Of a stretch of DNA of 9,613 bases, positions 5,504-9,613 are shown one piece after another (within the stretch, counting starts at the first letter, position 1; each line of letters begins with the position of its first letter). The notes under the pieces are model-generated. The model was not told the DNA's origin. It ran no database searches and saw only the letters and a list, made by a program, of their open reading frames with translations. Source of the DNA: Desulfobacter sp. (GTDB lineage: Bacteria > Desulfobacterota > Desulfobacteria > Desulfobacterales > Desulfobacteraceae); contig JAQYWJ010000069.1 of the NCBI GenBank assembly GCA_030145005.1, positions 1 through 9,613 on the forward strand. Direction: 5' to 3'. A program made the translations under genes and the position numbers.

Positions 5504-7927
5504 ATGGGCAAAGATGAGCACAAGGATCAAAAGCCGTTCGTGGCCTGGTTCAAGGATTTGAGCATTGACGACGTGCCCTTGGTGGGCGGCAAGAATGCCA
5601 GCCTGGGCGAAATGTACCGTAATTTGAGCCCCAAGGGGGTGAGCATTCCCAACGGATTCGCGGTCACCGCCCATGCCTATACCTATCTTTTGGAAAAATC
5701 CAAGGCCATGGACAGGATTCGGGAAATATTGTCCGACTTGGACACCCATGACATGGACAACCTTCAGGAACGCGGGGCCAGGGTCAGGAATTTGATCCGC
5801 AGCCTGGAATTTCCGGGTGATTTGTATAAGGAAATTGCCAAAGCCTACGCCAAATTGGAAGAGGAATACGGCAAGAACGTGGATGTGGCCGTACGTTCCT
5901 CGGCAACGGCCGAAGATCTGCCGGACGCCAGTTTTGCCGGGCAGCAGGACACCTATCTGAACATCCGTGGCGTGGAAGACTTGGTAGACGCCTGCCATCG
6001 CTGTTTCGCCTCTCTGTTCACCAACCGGGCCATATCCTACCGCGAAGACAAGCACTTTGACCATTTTTCCATAGCCCTGTCCATTGCCGTACAAAAGATG
6101 GTCAGAAGCGACCTGGCCTCAAGCGGGGTCATGTTCAGCATAGACACGGAATCCGGCTTTCAGGACGCGGTATTCATCACCGGTGCCTACGGATTGGGGG
6201 AAAACGTGGTCCAGGGTGCGGTCAATCCGGATGAATGGTACGTGTTCAAGCCCACGCTCAAGCAGGGCTTCAAGCCCATCATCATGAAAAAGACCGGTGG
6301 CAAGGCCATAAAGATGATCTACACCACGGATTCCAAACAGCCCACCAAAAACGTGGCCGTGCCGGACGAGGACCGCCGCCGTCTGGTGCTCAAGGACGAC
6401 GAGGTGCTGGAACTGGGCCGGATGGCCTGCATCATTGAGGATCACTATTCGGCAAAGGCCGGATACCTTAAGCCCATGGACATCGAATGGGCCAAGGACG
6501 GCGAGACCGGCAAGCTGTTCATCGTCCAGGCCAGACCCGAGACGGTGCATACCTTGAAGGATAAAGCCGTTCTCAGGGAATTTCACCTTAAAGAGAAGGG
6601 CGAGGTGGTATGCACCGGCCAGTCCGTGGGAGAACTCATCGGCCAGGGTGGGGTCAACGTGATTAAGTCCGCCCAGATGATTTCCCAGTTCCAAAAGGGA
6701 CAGGTGCTGGTTACGGACATGACCGACCCGGACTGGGAACCGGTGATGAAAATCGCCGGGGCCATTGTCACCAACAGAGGCGGTCGCACCTGCCACGCGG
6801 CCATTGTCAGCCGTGAACTGGGTATCCCGTGTATCGTGGGCGCCGGCAACGCCACCACCAATATTCAAACCGGCCAGGAAGTGACCGTGGACTGCTCCCA
6901 GGGGAGCATTGGTTACGTGTATGAGGGGCTTTTGCCCTACGAGATCAAGGAGACGGACCTGGAAACTCTGCCCAAGACCAAAACCAAGATCATGTTGAAC
7001 CTGGCCAGCCCGGAGCAGGCTTTTGAAAAGAGCTTCATCCCTAACCATGGGGTGGGCCTGGCCCGTGAGGAATTCATCATCAATTCTTATATCAAGATTC
7101 ATCCCCTGGCCCTTTTGAGGTACGAGGATCTGGGCGACGAGATTTTGAAACGGGCCATAGCGGACATGACTATCGGCTATAACGACAAGAGCGACTATTT
7201 CGTGGATAAGCTGGCCGAGGGTGTGGGTATGCTGGCCGCAGCCTTTTATCCCAATCCGGTCATTGTCCGGCTCTCGGATTTCAAGACCAACGAGTACGCC
7301 AACCTTATAGGGGGTGCCCAGTTCGAGCCGGACGAGGAAAATCCGATGATCGGCTGGCGCGGGGCATCGCGCTACTACGCCAAGGAATACAAAGAGGCTT
7401 TCGGCCTGGAATGCAAGGCCATGCTCAAAATCAGGAACGAGATGGGGCTTGATAACGTCCAGGTCATGATTCCTTTCTGCCGCACTCTGGACGAGGCCAG
7501 GCAAGTGATTGAGACCATGGCCGAATTCGGTCTGTGCCAGGGTGAAAACGGGTTCAAGATTATCTGTATGTGCGAGATTCCGTCCAACGTCATCCTGGCT
7601 GAAGAATATCTGGAAATTTTTGACGGCTTCTCCATCGGCACCAATGACCTGACGCAATTGATCCTCGGCGTGGACCGGGATTCGTCCCTTGTCTCCCATG
7701 TATATGACGAGCGCAATCCGGCAGTGAAAAAGATGGTCCGCCAGGTGATCGAGATCGCCGTAAAAAAGGGCAAGTACATCGGCATCTGCGGCCAGGCCCC
7801 CAGCGATTACCTGGAGTTCGCGGAATTTGTGGTGGAATGCGGTATTGAGACCATGTCCCTTAATCCGGACACGGTAATTAAGACCACCCTGGCCGTGGCC
7901 GAGCTGGAAAAGAAATTGGGCTTATAG
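5504..7927 (+). CDS. ppsA: Phosphoenolpyruvate synthase (pyruvate, water dikinase)
   Basis: It converts pyruvate, ATP and water to PEP, AMP and phosphate, the entry to gluconeogenesis from pyruvate. At 807 residues it is close to the usual length of about 790. The N-terminal ATP-binding domain carries VGGKNASLGEM (27-37) and VRSSATAEDLPDASFAGQQ (130-148). The central phosphohistidine domain carries GGRTCHAAIVSRELGIP with the catalytic His at 431. The C-terminal PEP/pyruvate barrel carries IGTNDLTQ (711-718) and GICGQAPSD with the catalytic Cys at 762. All key residues are present. The start is supported by GGAGGT (5494-5499) 4 bases upstream. Codon choice is strongly G/C-ending, with AAG much preferred for Lys, unlike the neighbouring genes, which suggests high expression or a different origin. 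Pyruvate phosphate dikinase is less likely given the closer match to the PEP-synthase form of these motifs. The pyruvate:ferredoxin oxidoreductase downstream would supply its substrate. Confidence 0.93.
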   Translation: MGKDEHKDQKPFVAWFKDLSIDDVPLVGGKNASLGEMYRNLSPKGVSIPNGFAVTAHAYTYLLEKSKAMDRIREILSDLDTHDMDNLQERGARVRNLIRSLEFPGDLYKEIAKAYAKLEEEYGKNVDVAVRSSATAEDLPDASFAGQQDTYLNIRGVEDLVDACHRCFASLFTNRAISYREDKHFDHFSIALSIAVQKMVRSDLASSGVMFSIDTESGFQDAVFITGAYGLGENVVQGAVNPDEWYVFKPTLKQGFKPIIMKKTGGKAIKMIYTTDSKQPTKNVAVPDEDRRRLVLKDDEVLELGRMACIIEDHYSAKAGYLKPMDIEWAKDGETGKLFIVQARPETVHTLKDKAVLREFHLKEKGEVVCTGQSVGELIGQGGVNVIKSAQMISQFQKGQVLVTDMTDPDWEPVMKIAGAIVTNRGGRTCHAAIVSRELGIPCIVGAGNATTNIQTGQEVTVDCSQGSIGYVYEGLLPYEIKETDLETLPKTKTKIMLNLASPEQAFEKSFIPNHGVGLAREEFIINSYIKIHPLALLRYEDLGDEILKRAIADMTIGYNDKSDYFVDKLAEGVGMLAAAFYPNPVIVRLSDFKTNEYANLIGGAQFEPDEENPMIGWRGASRYYAKEYKEAFGLECKAMLKIRNEMGLDNVQVMIPFCRTLDEARQVIETMAEFGLCQGENGFKIICMCEIPSNVILAEEYLEIFDGFSIGTNDLTQLILGVDRDSSLVSHVYDERNPAVKKMVRQVIEIAVKKGKYIGICGQAPSDYLEFAEFVVECGIETMSLNPDTVIKTTLAVAELEKKLGL

Positions 7928-8105
7928 GAATCCCTTATAAATGATGCCGCTATGGATTGGGCTTTGGGAGCATAAAACGTGTCTGGATTAAACCTGCGTG
8001 CCTGTCTGCAAAATAGGTCTTGACCGGTTTTTTCAGTTGTGAGATATAAAAGCAGTTCGATAAGCAATAGATTGCTTATTTATTAACTATAAACGATTAA
8101 AAAGG
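7928..8105. other. Long 3' region between ppsA and its terminator
   Basis: About 180 bases separate the ppsA stop from the terminator and no gene is seen. A near-perfect palindrome ATAAGCAAT-AG-ATTGCTTAT (8060-8079) is the only clear structure. It may be a weak AU-rich hairpin or a protein site. A small RNA released from the 3' region is possible but unsupported. Confidence 0.35.
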
Positions 8106-8140
8106 CCGGTTTGCGGCATTTTCGACAAGCCGGTTTTTTT
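8106..8140 (+). terminator. Rho-independent terminator downstream of ppsA
   Basis: CCGGTTTG (8106-8113) pairs with CAAGCCGG (8126-8133), 8 bp with one G-U pair, across a 12-base loop. It is followed directly by seven T residues (8134-8140). It closes the ppsA transcript and isolates the following RNA element and oxidoreductase gene. Confidence 0.82.
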
Positions 8141-8208
8141 GTTATATTGTTCAATGGATTTTATATATTGGGTTTAAATTTTATTTGCATTACCATTCAA
8201 CGAGGTGA

Positions 8209-8540
8209 AAGATTGTCAGCTACCCAAGCCTAAAGTGCTTGAGCTTGTTTAGGCAAGCCCCATGCTGACCAGCTTAAGTGCTTCGAGCACTACGTTAGAT
8301 CGGAAATAGGTACCCTGGGGTGCTTGCCGGCCCCAGGCTCTACGGTAAGTGGTTAAACAGGTCTAAGGGGTTAAGCCGGTGCTGCTTGCGCCAAACCCGG
8401 TCATAACTTTAGCGAGGCAAACTTTACCCCGGAAACGGGTGTTCTCAGCTCCGGCATATGGCTGTTTAAATATTATATGCCTTTTTACAAAAACTACGTG
8501 CTAAAGCACTGTTACCTCTCAAGCCTGAAGGCTTGGGTTT
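8209..8540 (+). mobile_element. Miniature ISC/IS605-type element: HEARO RNA without an iscB gene
   Basis: The segment begins right after GTGA (8205-8208) and ends near the hairpin CTCAAGCC-TGAA-GGCTTGGG (8518-8537). Its two ends are imperfect inverted repeats: ACCCAAGCCT (8222-8231) matches the reverse complement of 8529-8538, and GCTTGAG (8237-8243) matches that of 8518-8524. Each end can itself fold into a hairpin, as in IS200/IS605-family transposons that move as single-stranded DNA. A further hairpin GTGC-TAAA-GCAC lies at 8498-8509. No transposase or nuclease frame is present in the roughly 330 bases, so movement would need proteins supplied in trans. The exact ends are uncertain by several bases; the left one rests on my recollection that HEARO elements lie next to ATGA or GTGA. 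Confidence 0.65.
8211..8465 (+). ncRNA. HEARO RNA / IscB omega RNA (orphan)
   Basis: I recognise the conserved HEARO core from memory: the CTGGGG/CCCCAG stem with TGCTTGCC loop (8315-8336), CTCTACGGTAAG (8338-8349), GGTTAAGCCGGTGC (8369-8382), TTGCGCCAAACCCGGTCA (8386-8403) and TAACTTTAGCGAGGCAAAC (8404-8422). Folding by eye gives GTCAGC/GCTGAC (8215-8220 with 8264-8269), GCTTG/CAAGC (8243-8247 with 8254-8258), AGTGCT/AGCACT (8277-8282 with 8286-8291), GGGTT/AACCC (8368-8372 with 8394-8398) enclosing GGTGC/GCGCC (8378-8382 with 8388-8392), CCCG-GAAA-CGGG (8428-8439), and CAGC/GCTG (8446-8449 with 8461-8464). Such RNAs guide IscB nucleases, with the guide at the 5' side, so here it would be read from the sequence just before about 8209. 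No iscB is in the window. Orphan HEARO RNAs are known elsewhere. A protein-coding or riboswitch explanation fits less well. Confidence 0.78.
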
Positions 8541-8561
8541 CCACAGCTAAAGGAAATTTTT

Positions 8562-9613
8562 ATGAAAAAAAGAATGCAGACCATTGACGGGAATACTGCG
8601 GCAACCCATGTGGCATACGCCATGAGCGAGGTGGCAGCAATTTACCCGATCACACCTTCCAGCCCTCTGGGTGAAATTGCCGACGGCTGGGCATCCAAGG
8701 GAAGAAAAAACATTTTCGGGCAGATTCTGGACATCAAGCAGATGCAGTCCGAAGCCGGTGCTGCCGGTGCTGTTCACGGCTCCCTTGCAGCAGGCGCTTT
8801 GACTTCCACCTTTACAGCCTCCCAGGGGTTGTTGCTTAAGATACCCAATATGTACAAGATCGCAGGCGAACTGCTTCCTTGTGTTTTTCATGTAACCGCC
8901 CGCGCCATTTCCGCCCATGCCTTATCCATCTTCGGAGACCACCAGGATGTTATGGCAGCCAGACAGACCGGATTTGCCATGCTGGCTTCCTGCTCTGTTC
9001 AAGAAGCCCAGGATCTGGCCCTTGTGGCGCATCTTGCAACCATGGATGCCCGGGTGCCGTTTCTCCATTTCTACGACGGGTTCAGAACCTCCCATGAAAT
9101 TCAAAAAATTGAAATGATTGAATACGAGGATATGGCATCCCTGTTCAACTATGACGCTTACTGGGCATTCAAGGCCAGGGCTATGAACCCTGAGCACCCC
9201 GACACCCGCGGAACCGCCCAGAATCCGGATATCTATTTCCAGGGCCGGGAAGCAACCAACTCCTTTTACCTCAAAGTCCCTGCCATTGTTAAACAATATA
9301 TGAAAAAGGTCGGTGATCTTACCGGGCGCCATTATCAGCCCTTTGATTATGTGGGTGACCCTGAAGCTGACCGTGTTGTTGTTGCCATGGGTTCCGGCTG
9401 CGAAGCCATTGAAGAGACCATTGAAAAACTCAATGCCATGGGCCAACGCTTAGGCCTGATAAAAGTGCGTTTATACAGACCCTTTGACGTCCAGGAATTT
9501 CTGCGCACCGTGCCGGCGTCTGTGGAGACCCTGACAGTGCTTGACAGAACCAAGGAACCCGGTGCCATTGGCGAACCCTTGTACCAGGATGTCTGCACCG
9601 CCTTTATGGAATA
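8562..9613 (+). CDS. nifJ: Pyruvate:ferredoxin (flavodoxin) oxidoreductase, N-terminal part (runs off the window)
   Basis: The enzyme reversibly oxidises pyruvate with CoA to acetyl-CoA and CO2, passing electrons to ferredoxin; in autotrophic or acetate-using anaerobes it can run as pyruvate synthase. The window holds 350 codons of an expected roughly 1,170-1,200, with no stop. Domain I begins MQTIDGNTAATHVAYAMSE and YPITPSSPL (28-36). T31, E64 (in MQSEAGAAGAVHGS) and R114 (in HVTAR) correspond in position and number to the pyruvate-contact residues known for Desulfovibrio africanus. Domain II starts near 260 (DYVGDPEADRVVVAMGSG). AAAGGA (8549-8554) is 7 bases from the ATG. The single fused-chain type is inferred from the order of these domains. 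The HEARO RNA element ends only about 20 bases upstream, so the gene's leader contains it unless a promoter lies within the element. Confidence 0.92.
   Translation, partial: MKKRMQTIDGNTAATHVAYAMSEVAAIYPITPSSPLGEIADGWASKGRKNIFGQILDIKQMQSEAGAAGAVHGSLAAGALTSTFTASQGLLLKIPNMYKIAGELLPCVFHVTARAISAHALSIFGDHQDVMAARQTGFAMLASCSVQEAQDLALVAHLATMDARVPFLHFYDGFRTSHEIQKIEMIEYEDMASLFNYDAYWAFKARAMNPEHPDTRGTAQNPDIYFQGREATNSFYLKVPAIVKQYMKKVGDLTGRHYQPFDYVGDPEADRVVVAMGSGCEAIEETIEKLNAMGQRLGLIKVRLYRPFDVQEFLRTVPASVETLTVLDRTKEPGAIGEPLYQDVCTAFME

Noticed and set aside
5477..6094. A 205-residue minus-strand frame over the start of ppsA
   Set aside because: It is the antisense shadow of the ppsA N-terminus and has no family features.
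6119..7699. A 526-residue open frame on the minus strand inside ppsA
   Set aside because: It lies wholly opposite an intact, motif-rich PEP synthase, is explained by the G/C-rich third positions of that gene, and shows no recognisable domain.
8211..8465. Riboswitch, tRNA-like structure or group II intron as an explanation for the structured RNA
   Set aside because: No known aptamer core, tRNA arm set or intron domain V was seen, while the conserved blocks match what I know of HEARO.
8879..9117. Short plus-strand frames within the oxidoreductase region
   Set aside because: They are off-frame shadows of the intact reading frame that starts at 8562 and runs off the window.
1..9613. CRISPR array, prophage, toxin-antitoxin or restriction system
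   Set aside because: No regular spaced repeats and no phage, toxin or methylase/nuclease signatures were found in any frame.

Overview
The window looks like the chromosome of a strictly anaerobic deltaproteobacterium, most likely a sulfate reducer of the Desulfobacteraceae type. This is inferred from gene content: a tungstate-binding protein, a NifU-like Fe-S scaffold, PEP synthase, and the start of a single-chain pyruvate:ferredoxin oxidoreductase whose pyruvate-contact residues fall at the same numbers as in the Desulfovibrio africanus enzyme. A palindromic repeat of a kind I associate with this family also fits. No 16S rRNA or other taxonomic marker is present, so the family is a judgement.

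Layout. Minus strand, 1-1012: tungstate-binding protein gene wtpA, followed by the first codons of what is probably its permease gene. Plus strand, 1297-2102: a NifU-type scaffold gene coupled to an unrecognised 120-residue protein. Plus strand, 2463-4445: an E1 alpha/beta pair of a 2-oxoacid or acetoin dehydrogenase, with no E2 or E3 in view. Copies of a GTGTTTG-ended palindromic repeat sit before the scaffold gene (1205-1276, internally deleted) and after E1 beta (4449-4585, fuller). Plus strand, 4789-7927: a two-CBS-domain protein, then PEP synthase ppsA. A rho-independent terminator lies at 8106-8140. The window ends in the first 350 codons of pyruvate:ferredoxin oxidoreductase (8562 onward).

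The most notable item is at about 8209-8540, between the terminator and the pyruvate:ferredoxin oxidoreductase start codon. It is a gene-less structured RNA that I recognise as a HEARO RNA, the class now known as the omega (guide) RNA of IscB nucleases. It is bounded by hairpin ends that are near-inverted repeats of each other and lies directly after a GTGA tetranucleotide. No iscB gene is present, so this is an orphan or miniature ISC/IS605-type element placed in the leader of a central metabolic gene.

How the genes work together. Pyruvate:ferredoxin oxidoreductase can interconvert acetyl-CoA, CO2 and pyruvate, and PEP synthase carries pyruvate to PEP, so 5504-9613 reads as an entry into gluconeogenesis for growth on acetate, CO2 or pyruvate. 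The CBS protein just upstream could be an adenylate sensor tied to that step. The tungstate importer would supply metal for enzymes such as formate dehydrogenase or aldehyde oxidoreductase, and the scaffold supplies Fe-S clusters. These links are inferred from gene order and known family roles.
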